From NCBI GenBank assembly GCA_039105265.1, contig JAPFFF010000038.1:868001-932000 (forward strand): a stretch of 64,000 bases of DNA, read 5' to 3'. The position numbers and the translations under genes are program-made. This document shows positions 33,301 through 42,157 of this stretch, piece after piece. How positions within the stretch are numbered: the stretch's first letter is position 1; the number at the start of each line of letters is the position of its first letter. Under the pieces are notes generated by a model that was not told the DNA's origin, ran no database searches, and saw only the letters and a list, made by a program, of their open reading frames with translations. This DNA is from Tritrichomonas musculus (lineage: Eukaryota > Parabasalia > Tritrichomonadida > Tritrichomonadidae).

Positions 33301-35307
33301 AAGAGCGAAAAGGTTCGAATTTCCAATATTTTGCTGATAATTTCATTACTTTTTGCTCACTACAACCAAACTGATAGGGGACTTCATTCAAACTCCATCG
33401 AAGACATCAGTGAAGAATTGAATCAGATTCCTCTTGATTTCTATGTTAACGTCATGAGTCAGATTATTTCATATATTCCTGACTTAGAAGAAAAAAGGTT
33501 CAAAAAATACATGGTGAATTTATTGACCAACATCATGGAAAAGTTCCCTCAAGGCGTAATCTACGACTACGCATATTCATTGGTGTCTGATAACAGGACG
33601 AGCCAAAATGTCATCATCAGCTCGCCCATGATAGAAGTTCGGCAAAAATTGATCAACAATGCTCAAGTTCAACATATTTTTTCTGAAGCATTTGATTTGA
33701 TTAATAACTTAGAAAAAGTTAATTCGGACTTCATCTCTTCTTTGCTCGACTTTCTAAATAACACCATCAATTATTTAAAGGATGAGCATGAAGATTATGA
33801 AAATGAACGTTTTAGAAATAAAGAAATCAATTTCTTTTTCGATCATTTTGTCGAGCCATTAAAGAACTATTACGGAGTGCGAGACCAAGATCCAGATGCA
33901 GATCAAGACAATGTTTATAACCCGAATTACAAAGAAAAAACAATGATCGATAATTTCAAAGACAATTTCGGCCAATTGGAAAAACTGATTGACGAACTTT
34001 TTGAATTCTTTAACGTTGAAACCGATTCAGAAAAAGATCATAAAATCCAAATTTATGGGAAATTGAGATCATTCATTAACGAAGTTACTAAGTTCAAGAG
34101 CAAAGATTTTAAAAGCGACATTTCACCATCAAAGCTGTTCAAGTTGTGTCCTGACATGGAAAAGATGAAAGATTTGTCCTTGCCTGTTTTCAGCACCTAC
34201 CAAATGAATCTGTATTCCAACATTTTCATTCAAACTTTTATGAATGATTTCACCGAGTTTTCAACTCTTCAGCGTCCGAAGAAGATTATCATTGTTGGCT
34301 CCGACGGGCATTCGTATCCTTTTCTTTTAAAAAAGTCCGAAGATCTTCGAAGCGATCAGCGAGTCATGATATTCCACAAGTTCATGAATCAATTCATAAG
34401 CACAAAGATCAAAACGTATGCCGTCATTCCATTAACATCATATTTCGGCGCGATCCAATTTGTTCATGAAACAGAAGGCCTCAGCTCGATGATCAACTGC
34501 TATCGCGAGAAAGTCGAGAAGAAGAAAAACAAGGTCAATTACTCTCGTTACGAACATGAATACTTTAGAGAGAACTTCGGGAAGACTCAAGAATTCTTCG
34601 ATAAATTAACAAGCCTCCAGAAAATAGAAACATTTAGAAACTTGATCGATAATGAGCACATCAACGATCTGCGTGAATCATTTTGGCACCTAACGATAAA
34701 CAGCGAGATGTGGCTCAAGTTCTTTGAAAACTACTCGTCGACGTGCGCAGTCACGTCGATCGTTGGATACATCATCGGACTTGGCGACAGACATTTGAGT
34801 AACATAATGATAAACAAAAGGGACGGATCATTAATGCACATTGATTTTTGTGACCTTTTTGAAAAGGATCAAATTACTCAAAGTTACACTGAAAAAGTTC
34901 CATTCAGATTGACCCCCTACATGATAAAGGCCCTAGGACCTTGCGGATTCAACGGGTCGTTCAGATACAAGTGCGAGGAGACTTTGTCTATAATCAGAGA
35001 GAATAGATACATAATTAAGAATATTCTTAAAGTGTTCTTGGACTCTCCAATTGTTGAAGCTGAAGCCAGGCCGTTCTCCCTCGTTACAAGCCTGACACTG
35101 ATTAAGAAAAGGAAAAAATCAAACAAAAAATTGATTGAAAGAATTAGCGATAAAGTTAACGGAACTGATACTACATTCATTTATTCTTCTGATGCTAAAA
35201 TTGGAAATGTGGAGCCAATTTCTGTTAACAAACAGGTGGATAAATTAATTAAGTGTGCAACTAATGAATTGAATTTAGGTTGCTCGTTTTGGGAACCTTG
35301 GAAGTAA
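27379..35307 (+). CDS. TOR-like phosphatidylinositol 3-kinase-related kinase (PIKK)
   Basis: 2642 residues, intact and intron-less. Residues 1-1090 and about 1500-2250 are helical-repeat (HEAT/FAT-like). The kinase domain starts near 2299 with IVGSDGHSYPFLLKKSEDLR. The catalytic loop GLGDRHLSNIMI (about 2470) and metal-binding HIDF (about 2488) are present. EKVPFRLTPYMIKAL follows the TOR/SMG/ATM pattern, closest to TOR (GLGDRHPSNLM...HIDFGDCFE...PFRLT). The C-terminus (VDKLIKCATNELNLGCSFWEPWK) is a FATC tail. DFG reads DFC here, with the Asp retained. Residues about 1095-1490 are a low-complexity insert that normal TORs lack. Probable role: Ser/Thr kinase in growth or nutrient control; TOR identity is inferred. 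Confidence 0.8.
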   Translation: MISLIPIPNDFNEINAQYKKFRQDTFKKLCESNETFIQAEESNLINSINQIIEESEKNNDENNDENCMRILIGAKTLSKYSIINQNLCQQYFSLINEQKFPKSIPKIRFFIKYVVKQIKNQISVKWEKFIHHFHQNFLILENGPQPVQNTLIYIDFLIQYAPNFAFNFSKNIFYHLFKTIKKYDFILDLNYDIVNYLNQNTDTFLENKRYFANYAIELLRKFFEKVKIIPNQSKEISGILKWESGIKKLATLAVILEKCQKSFLLDNIDLIRQCLIKIKSSDIEIEILKNRDFLLQSIITNQVNNEIIQKILTIQYDCNDNVICSQLQNVNLLINKKLLNLDYNEKIIQIILNCLKKFPLKKLIIRIVFKMLNNWCQFNKSLKIDHELITCLNQQEIHYDCFEVIKLMIQNDSKTFKSSLLNSLDHSNLNIIKTLNFLNGLPKEQILDFIDDKIENRIFDLAYDTNENIRSVIPLIAVKISPNKLFSGNHLNHLINSLSSDPSEKVKISIIRCFNDHLSKENLNDFSELKEKFNDPIFANILRNLLLCFSFHNIQIETIKFVSKLSTFQSNQLDFSDVILPYYLDFFTSFSKNDSDAYLNNDYSNFLPFKLLKISEMLPYIFDSFPQFYLKYFEPFYNYSMDFMNLVSNDLKCYKNLTNLTLDTTQSALHKLKFYSKIFCSFIKSFEVILKNDPNTIKPYFEDIIKFCFYKLPNGVDRAETEHILSLLEKVLYTIGLEEILQNEKIQRNIKELYTKVLNTGSRFISSNNHQHIFRILGFIGAQLPYEKPLPIYSDANEKEQFDINLQEIMMDNSDEQYNTMYYLICSNALFQILDNQSLSYFHLNSLETLADLLGSMPLQYKTNARKTFFDEKKFFKNHFSSCFNYFMKLFKKADKTDKKFFVNIFELMLGVNNKILAPYVDKFVDIFIDLWEYESIDLLKQLINQFGNLLESYLCRIIPLIQSCNNYDTIVDSLYFIYVKYYAFKNMKSTDINVIDIIINIAFNFEYFKAIHTLKKIFNSNSNELMNYANDIIKLCLKYLNKINNDNETDPSYLNDTVDLLCLLANLRTDCIPSIKKALENNEQLLMKFDNQCNKSNANFIKSSANDDNLTTKHPHFGSPSNQPSNSDASNKQHKKIGFAIMEQQSLEYNQGGGCIKTGTPPRKQINKPANQQSFNSSTREDNLVQKHPRFGSPSTNASFSDQSGKSSNASMPNKQSNRSQKISFGFNQQPQTGASKNVSFGSQNQASSESSSQSSGMSSPSQHRPQKISFGFNQQPQIDASKNVSFGIQSQASSESSSQSSEVSSPSQHRPQKISFGFNQQPQADSSKNDSSLKNVSFVSQTSSESSSQSSEMSSPSQHRPQKISFGFNQQSQVISSKNESNLKNVSFGSQSSQLSNQDPAKSGTKKISFALAEPPNQLPAAPSKKPLFEAMASNPSCGSIKTGTPPRKASNEPKSSLKPSFSSIKDSPTNQKQSKISFGDTMAESFLTEEQTKLIEFIKSINVLNEISSLYIDQWLNELILFCIQNSSNSIIQKVCRIAKKNEILAISIFNISFHSIISSINLDLYKAIKKEISKVFLSILQYKKTSHHCKVILINLIEFLDRHWLPIEDPSDFPEMITSLFDNNNAISLRYSLLKFEKNKYKDYKTGLNDVEHAFMNSGLLDEYQEFSNIFGNQNIDNLPFIPIFSGAMTEKQKQEQMDKLNNWSPNIIPQIYKVESLIRNYWSAFPTERNEEKEKEIQLEIDKGFVSLAIEGGPHFSQGYTSVIPYIIYGQELTELTELYKNPQKDNFHLRFMNSSQIFSFLPPILFLRIATKEGLKDSLREKYEILTLCRQAKRWKMMKQYNDFFASIDKETPVEIEYEMLYYKIANGLELDEKDFELQNDNNESCYVENLDKLVAFQKAVYYSRESKHKSNKNISLKWKNVTYLCKYMNNNVEAINLMGKANLELFKLDKNSSFLNEAIICFIDSAKKSEKVRISNILLIISLLFAHYNQTDRGLHSNSIEDISEELNQIPLDFYVNVMSQIISYIPDLEEKRFKKYMVNLLTNIMEKFPQGVIYDYAYSLVSDNRTSQNVIISSPMIEVRQKLINNAQVQHIFSEAFDLINNLEKVNSDFISSLLDFLNNTINYLKDEHEDYENERFRNKEINFFFDHFVEPLKNYYGVRDQDPDADQDNVYNPNYKEKTMIDNFKDNFGQLEKLIDELFEFFNVETDSEKDHKIQIYGKLRSFINEVTKFKSKDFKSDISPSKLFKLCPDMEKMKDLSLPVFSTYQMNLYSNIFIQTFMNDFTEFSTLQRPKKIIIVGSDGHSYPFLLKKSEDLRSDQRVMIFHKFMNQFISTKIKTYAVIPLTSYFGAIQFVHETEGLSSMINCYREKVEKKKNKVNYSRYEHEYFRENFGKTQEFFDKLTSLQKIETFRNLIDNEHINDLRESFWHLTINSEMWLKFFENYSSTCAVTSIVGYIIGLGDRHLSNIMINKRDGSLMHIDFCDLFEKDQITQSYTEKVPFRLTPYMIKALGPCGFNGSFRYKCEETLSIIRENRYIIKNILKVFLDSPIVEAEARPFSLVTSLTLIKKRKKSNKKLIERISDKVNGTDTTFIYSSDAKIGNVEPISVNKQVDKLIKCATNELNLGCSFWEPWK
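30661..31850 (+). repeat. Ser/Gln-rich repeat insert inside the PIKK gene
   Basis: Four 45-51-codon units start near 31039, 31174, 31312 and 31465, each with QKISFGFNQQ, then SSKNVSF, then SSESSSQSSxMSSPSQH. Two copies of IKTGTPPRK (about 30850 and 31710) and two of KHPxFGSPS flank them. Length is a multiple of three throughout, so the frame is kept. Confidence 0.9.
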
Positions 35308-35390
35308 TTTTAATATTTTTTTTTTTTTTATTTGGTTTTATATATAAGCTTTACTTTCCACAATCGATTATAGTATAACTTACACATTTA

Positions 35391-36204
35391 CGCCAAGCAA
35401 AAATACGCCAAAAAAATTTAATCTTTGGCGTATTTTTTGTCCAGAGTAGTATGAAATGTTATATAAAAAATTTCATGTTCTAAAAAAGAATCTCAAAATT
35501 TTTATTTAGCATAGAAATATGATGTATTTGATTAAAATAGATATTCTACCGATATAAATATATTGATATTAATCGTTTTTTAAAAAGAAGTTAATATTTT
35601 TTACATGATATTTTTTTGAATATTTAATAATCTTGGCATGATTTTGCTACTATTTGTTTCAATAAATAGATTTAAGTACTTAATTATGGTAACATTTGAG
35701 TTTATCAGTTATTTAAATAACAATACTAAATATTAAATACAATAATTTAAAGAATTTCCGGCTTTATAAAGATAATTATGCATATTTAATGTAATTAAAT
35801 GCATTTTATTGAATTTTCAAAGCACATTTATAAGCCAAATATTATAATATTAAAATGTGATAAAAAAGTATCTATTTTCATTTTTAAACAATGAAAATTA
35901 TAGTGTATATTGGTCAAAATATTTGTATTATAATGAATTTTAGTGATATATGGGAATGAGTTTTCCTTATATAAGATATTTGAAAAAATTCCAGAAAAGC
36001 ACTCATGCATGTGAAGAAACTGTCACATGAATGCCATATATGTATTCTTTCTCGTTTTTCCTCTTTAAAAAAATGTATTTCATTGTTATATTTAATTGGC
36101 GTATTTTTTGGCGTATGAATACGCCAAAAAAAAATTCTGAAGAATTGAGAGAAAAGTTCTCAAATTTTGAATTGGGCGTATTTTTTGGCGTAAAAATACG
36201 CCAA
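35391..36204. repeat. clustered inverted GGCGTATTTTTTGGCG repeats
   Basis: TACGCC/GGCGTA motifs with A/T spacers occur at about 35391, 35408, 35428, 36098, 36110, 36119, 36175, 36187 and 36197 in both orientations. Hairpins form at each end (AATACGCCAAAAAAATT...TTTGGCGTATT near 35407-35437 and GGCGTATTTTTTGGCGTA near 36175). They probably mark the ends of an ~800-bp non-autonomous element. Confidence 0.55.
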
Positions 36205-36586
36205 AAGCATTTTTTCCTTACCATTTCGAAATATCAAAATTTTTATGGCGGATACCTCTTGGCGAACTCATCAAATTCATTATGGAACTGGCACAAATTT
36301 TTACCAATGAGCTGCTGATTTTTTATTGCAACTATTGAAAATAACGGGGTAATTCCAAATTTTTAAATGAACGATTATTATTCGTTCCATGAGACATTTA
36401 AAATTAACAGAATTTTGTCCCATAATATTTTTTTTGCTGTGCTGAATTCATGAATGACATTAATATTATTTTATTTAATTTTGAGGACCCATGCTAGTTC
36501 TCGCACCTTATCGACATTTCAGTGATTTTTTAATCACATACTTTTAGACTTAGAATAATTAACTTGACTTTTTCTTTCAATGAAAC

Positions 36587-36658
36587 CACTTTTTGAATAA
36601 AAATGACTAGCAAAAAAATGTCAATAACTTTTATGAGAAAAAAGTTATTCAAAAAGTG
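36587..36658. repeat. foldback element, second copy
   Basis: A 14-bp perfect inverted repeat CACTTTTTGAATAA / TTATTCAAAAAGTG, 72 bp overall, with an inner AATAACTTTT...AAAAGTTATT stem. About 85% like 27306-27378 by eye. Confidence 0.7.
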
Positions 36659-36673
36659 TTAATTGAAAGGAAT

Positions 36674-36732
36674 TCGAGTTTATTCGGACCTACTTTTTGA
36701 GCGAAGCTCAAAAAGTAGGTCGTATAAACTCG
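36674..36732. repeat. near-perfect hairpin, 28-bp arms, 3-nt loop
   Basis: CGAGTTTATTCGGACC... pairs with ...GGTCGTATAAACTCG around a GAA loop, with one bulge. The core includes ACCTACTTTTTGAGC. MITE-like or a cruciform-forming site. Confidence 0.8.
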
Positions 36733-37270
36733 TAATTATATAATTATATTTATATAAAACCAAAAGGCGATAATATTTGAGAAAGATATTCTTCTTGTTT
36801 TTTTTTTTACAATGATTCAAAGCTTCATTCAATAGGAAATAGGGCATTTGTATCATCTGGTGTCGAACAGTTATCAATTACATTGAGCATCACTCAAATT
36901 GACAAGTCTGTATTCGCAAACTCATCAAATTTGAGATCAATTCATTTCGAAATGAATTTAATTGTGCATTTATGATTTTTTAGTTATATACAAAATTGAA
37001 ATATCTAAATAAAAAATAATATTTTTAAATTAGTTATTATGTTTAGAGATAGATATTAAATATCTCAAAATTTTAAATATTCAAATTACTTAAAAAAAAC
37101 GTTTATTTGTGTAAAAACGTTCTTTCATATAAAACAACCTTTTAATAGAATCTTATTTAAACGGACAATTTTATTCATTTTTTTACTTCAAAAAAAATTT
37201 ATTTTTTTACATAAAATTTTCGCTTATTAACTTTTTGAATAAAGTCTTCACAATTTATATATTTTAAAAA

Positions 37271-40200
37271 ATGGAACAAGATATCCCTGAATTTATTGAT
37301 CATTTGAAAGAAATCCAAGAATTTATAATCGATTATGTGAATAAAAATGACCAAGAATATGAACTCGATTTCCTTGATCAATATGTTACAAATAATGATT
37401 CCCAAAATCTCAAAGAACTTCTTCATATTATATCAAAAATATCTAATCATCATTGTCATTCATCTCAATTCTACCAAAGAATCGAACAGATCTTATTATA
37501 CCTTAAAACCGGAATTACTTCTAATTTTACGAATTTTACACTCTTTAATATATTCAAGCGAAACAAGCGTGTTCTTTTAATTTTACTTCAAAATGATATG
37601 ATCATATTTGATACTTTGATCTGTGATTATTTCAAACACGGCCCAAATTTTTATCGAAGTTATACAAATTATTTTTCTCCTGAGATCGAAAACGAAACAA
37701 AGTCAGAAGAATTTGAACAAAAACGAAAGGAAGGCGAAAATGATAATTACATATGCTCATTAATTCGAAATGATTCAATTGATGAATTTGTTGTTTTTGT
37801 TACTGCTACAAATGAAGATCTTTCATCAAAAGTCCCAGAATCAATTTTTGAAACAAATGTCTTTTTACTCAAAAATGATCCAACATTAATCGAGTATGCA
37901 GTATTTTTTGGATCAACACAAATATTAAATTTTTTATTATTACGGAATGTCAAATATAATTCGAAATTATGGTATTATGCAATTCATTCAAATAACCCAG
38001 ACATTATCCATATCCTTGAAAGTTTAGATATTGGACTTATTAATGGAAAATATAAAGATCATATTTTAGAAGCAATTAAATGTTTTCACAATGATATTGC
38101 GAATTATTGGATAAATAATTTTATTTCAGAAAAAGAATATAAAGAATGCGAACCAAAAATTTTGAAATATCACAACTTCCAATATATCGTTAATGAAATG
38201 ATCAACATTGAATCTTTTAAATACTTATGCCGATACGATTACTTTACTTTTGTTAATATACTTTTAGAATCGAATGAGAACGACTCAAGATTAGAAAAAA
38301 TTTTTAATTATTCTTTATCATGAAATTCTATTTATATTAATTAATTGCATTTTTTTTTAATAGAATTTAACAATTTTGCATTGCATTGTGCATCAAAAAA
38401 AGGTAATTTGGAAATTGCAAAACTTTTAATAGAAAAGAAAGCAGATATTAATTTTGCAGTTGTTTTTATTCATGTTAATTTATGATATTATAATTATATA
38501 TTTAAATTACATTCCAAATGACACATGTTTATGATAAAATTTATATTATAATAATTTCATTACATTATAAATATAAATATTTAATTTGATTTTAAATATA
38601 AGTATTATATAAAACTCCATTATTTTTTGCCATAGAGAATTGTAATATTGAAATCGTTAAACTTTTAATTGAACAAAAAGATATTGATGCCAATAATGTT
38701 ATCATTTTTAATTTTATATCTTTCAATAAAATTTCATATTTCATTTTTTTAATATCATTTACAATATCATATTTATATATAATTTTGATATGCTTAATTT
38801 TATCAAGTTTCATCTTCTCTTTTTTTTTATATCATAAAAAAGATATTTTTAAAGGTTCATTACATATTGCAGTAGAGAAAGAATACATTGATATTGTTCG
38901 ACTTTTATTGCTCAATCCAAATGTTAATGTAAACTCTAAAGTAATTTTAGATTTTATTTAATAGCATTTCATAAATTCTTTTAAATATAATTTCAAAAAA
39001 TGATTTTTTTTAATGTAATTCATGGAAATTTTATTTTTTTCATTATGTTTAATAAAAAAAATATTTTAATAGAATTCAACAAGATATTTATGGCGTTTTT
39101 TCGAATTTCATCAAACAGCCTTACATATTGCAGTAAAGAAAGAAAACATTGAAATTATTCGACTTTTATTGTCCAATCCAAACATTGATGTAAATGCTAA
39201 ATTCATTTCATATTGATTTTGAATACAATTTCAAAATAATTATTTCATGATATTATCATATATTATTATTTTAATTTTATTTTCAATTATATTTTTTTAA
39301 TACAATTAAAATCTTATTTTTTAATGAAATTCAAAAACAATGAATTCCAATAAGATTTATTAAAAATATATTTATAACATTTATAATAAATATTTAATAA
39401 AACTGCATTACACATTGCTGTAGAAAACGGAAATGTTGAAATTGTTCAACTTCTATTAAATCATCCCAAAATTGATATTATAAATGCATCACTCATTTAT
39501 TTTTTTTTTTAAATGATATTTCAAAGATAATTTCATTAATAATGTTCTAAATAAATTGTTTTATACAATTTCCATCTTTATATTTATAACATTTTAATAA
39601 ATAATTGACAAAACAGCATTACATATTGCTGTAAAGAAAGAAAATCTTGAAATTATTCAAATTTTATTAAATGATCCAAAAATTGATATTAATGCTAAAC
39701 GCATTTCACTTATTTTTAAATAATATTTCAAAATACTTTCATGAATACCGTTTATCATATAAGTATTTTAATTTAATTATAACATATTTTCAAATTATAT
39801 TTTTATTATATTAATATTTTAATGAAGTTATAAAAATATATTTTAATACAATTTTCATCTTTATATTTATGACATTTTAATAAATAATTGACAAAACATC
39901 ATTACATATTGCTGTAGAAAGAGGAAATCTTGAAATTATTCAATTTTTATTAAATAATCCCAAAATTGATGTTAATGCTAAATGTATTTGACTTTTTTTT
40001 TTTCAAATAATATTTCAAAATATTTTCATGAATGACATTCACTACATAAACATTTTAATGTAATTCATAAACTATTTTAATGGAGTTCATATAATACTTT
40101 ATTTACGCAATTTAACAAATCAAATTTAATAAAATTTAATATATAATATTATATTAATAACATTTTAATAAATAATTGACAAAACATCATTACATATTGC

Positions 40201-41751
40201 TGTAGAAAAAGGAAATCTTGAAATTATTCAACTTTTATTAAATAATCCTAAAATTGATGTTAGTGCTACGCTCATTTCTCCTTTTTTTTTAAATAATATT
40301 TTAAAATATTTTCATGAATGAAATTCACTACATAAACATTTTAATGGAATTCATAAAATATTTTAATGGAGTTCATATAATACTTTATTTACATAATTTA
40401 ACAAATCAAATTTAATAAAATTTAATATATAATATTATATTAATAACATTTTAATAAATAGTTGACAAAACATCATTACATATTGCTGTAGAAAGAGGAA
40501 ATCTTGAAATTATTCAATTTTTATTAAATAATCCCAAAATTGATGTTAATGCTAAATATATTTGACTTTTTTTTTTTTTCAAATAATATTTCAAAATATT
40601 TTCATGAATGACATTCACTACATGAACATTTTAATGTAATTCATAAAACATTTTTAATGGAATCAATATAATACTTTATTTACGCAATTTAACAAATCAA
40701 ATTTAATAAAATTTAATATATAATATTATATTAATAACATTTTAATAAATAATTGACAAAACATCATTACATATTGCTGTAGAAAAAGGAAATCTTGAAA
40801 TTATTCAACTTTTATTAAATAATCCCAAAATTGATGTTAATGCTAAATATATTTGACTTTTTTTTTTTCAAACGATATTTTAAAATATTTTCATGAATGA
40901 AATTCACTACATAAACATTTTAATGGAATTCATAAAATATTTTAATGGAGTTCATATAATACTTTATTTACATAATTTAACAAATCAAATTTAATAAAAT
41001 TTAATATATAATATTATATTAATAACATTTTAATAAATAGTTGACAAAACATCATTACATATTGCTGTAGAAAGAGGAAATCTTGAAATTATTCAATTTT
41101 TATTAAATAATCCCAAAATTGATGTTAATGCTAAATATATTTGACTTTTTTTTTTTCAAACGATATTTTAAAATATTTTCATGAATGAAATTCACTACAT
41201 AAACATTTTAATGGAATTCATAAAATATTTTAATGGAGTTCATATAATACTTTATTTACATAATTTAACAAATCAAATTTAATAAAATTTAATATATAAT
41301 ATTATATTAATAACATTTTAATAAATAGTTGACAAAACATCATTACATATTGCTGTAAAAAAAGGAAATCTTGAAATCATTCAATTTTTATTAAATAATC
41401 CCAAAATTGATGTTAATGCTACACTCATTTCACTTTTTTTATAAAATAATATTTCAAAGTATTTTCATGAATGAAATTCACTACATAAACATTTTAATGG
41501 AATTCCATTAATATGCTTTATTTATAAATATATAATTCATTATATTATTTTTGATGTAATTTTTCACTTCTTTAAATAAAACATCATTAGATATAGCTGC
41601 ATCTATTAAAAATACAGAGATCATTGATCTTTTATTGAAACACAATGCTAAATACTTCAGTCCAAATTCTCGTTTAATTGGGCGAAAGAAGATCATTGAT
41701 GCTAATTCAAAAAAAAGACAAATTGAAAATATGCCTGATAATATATTGTAA
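37271..41751 (+). CDS. DUF3447-ankyrin protein with one exon per ankyrin repeat
   Basis: Exon 1 (37271 to about 38320) encodes a 350-residue DUF3447 head (EGENDNYICSLIRNDSIDEFV, SIFETNVF, LIEYAVFFGSTQILNFL). It is followed by 13 separate ankyrin units, each open and about 30 residues (DKTSLHIAVEKGNLEIIQLLLNN). They lie near 38369-38458, 38611-38697, 38854-38940, 39112-39201, 39398-39489, 39606-39699, 39889-39981, 40177-40268, 40462-40556, 40753-40847, 41041-41135, 41329-41422 and 41576-41751. The last ends in a short basic tail and TAA. The intervals (about 110-200 bp) are stop-rich. Open units in unrelated frames strongly suggest splicing. Boundaries are mostly not GT...AG: interval starts look like nnnATTTcaCTTTT, and interval ends lie just before (G)ACAAAACnnCATTACA. 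Likely a cytoplasmic interaction protein. Confidence 0.65.
39889..41422 (+). repeat. about 288-bp tandem duplication of exon plus intron units
   Basis: Six ankyrin exons start at 39889, 40177, 40462, 40753, 41041 and 41329. Both exon and interval sequence are nearly identical between copies. The interval keeps TTTTAATGGAATTCATAAAATA. This marks recent expansion of the gene by whole exon-intron units. Confidence 0.9.
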
Positions 41752-42157
41752 ACATATCAATCTAAATAAATAAAGCAGTTTTACTCTTTTTTTTTTTTTT
41801 TTTTTTTTTTTTATCTCTGTATTTTTATATTTATGTAGTGAATTTCATTCATGGTTTATATAGATTACAAACCTATGCATTTTATTCATAAGTTGGAACT
41901 GATAATGAAATCATCTAAATAATGAATAAAGAAAATATGACGAAATTCTTATTTTGTATAAAAAAAAAAACTTTCTATAAAACATTTTAAAACTTGTTTT
42001 TTTTAATTCACTTTCGTTATAAAAAAGCAATTAAAGTTAAATTTAATGTAATTCATGAAAATATTTTACTATACACATAAACATTTTAATGTAATTCATG
42101 TGTATAGTAAAATAAAAAAAAAAAAAAACCAAAGATAGAAATTATTTTTTTATTGAT
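41752..42157. other. convergent spacer between the two ankyrin genes
   Basis: No gene. It holds a T tract at about 41788-41812 and a perfect 15-bp inverted repeat TTTTACTATACACAT / ATGTGTATAGTAAAA (42064-42078, 42098-42112). Intron-type motif TGAATTTCATTCATG occurs near 41838. Confidence 0.6.

Larger units (their letters stand above)
35308..37270. other. intergenic region with several foldback repeats
   Basis: No gene. It contains GGCGTA-type inverted motifs (35391-36204), a foldback copy (36587-36658) and a strong hairpin (36674-36732). The 3' part is plain AT-rich. AACTTTTTGAATAA at about 37231 lies 25-40 bp before the next start codon. Confidence 0.6.

Noticed and set aside
34840-34851. 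PIKK read as a dead kinase because DFG is DFC
   Set aside because: The metal-binding Asp, the catalytic loop GDRHLSN and the ATP-site Lys are all present; the Gly position tolerates change.
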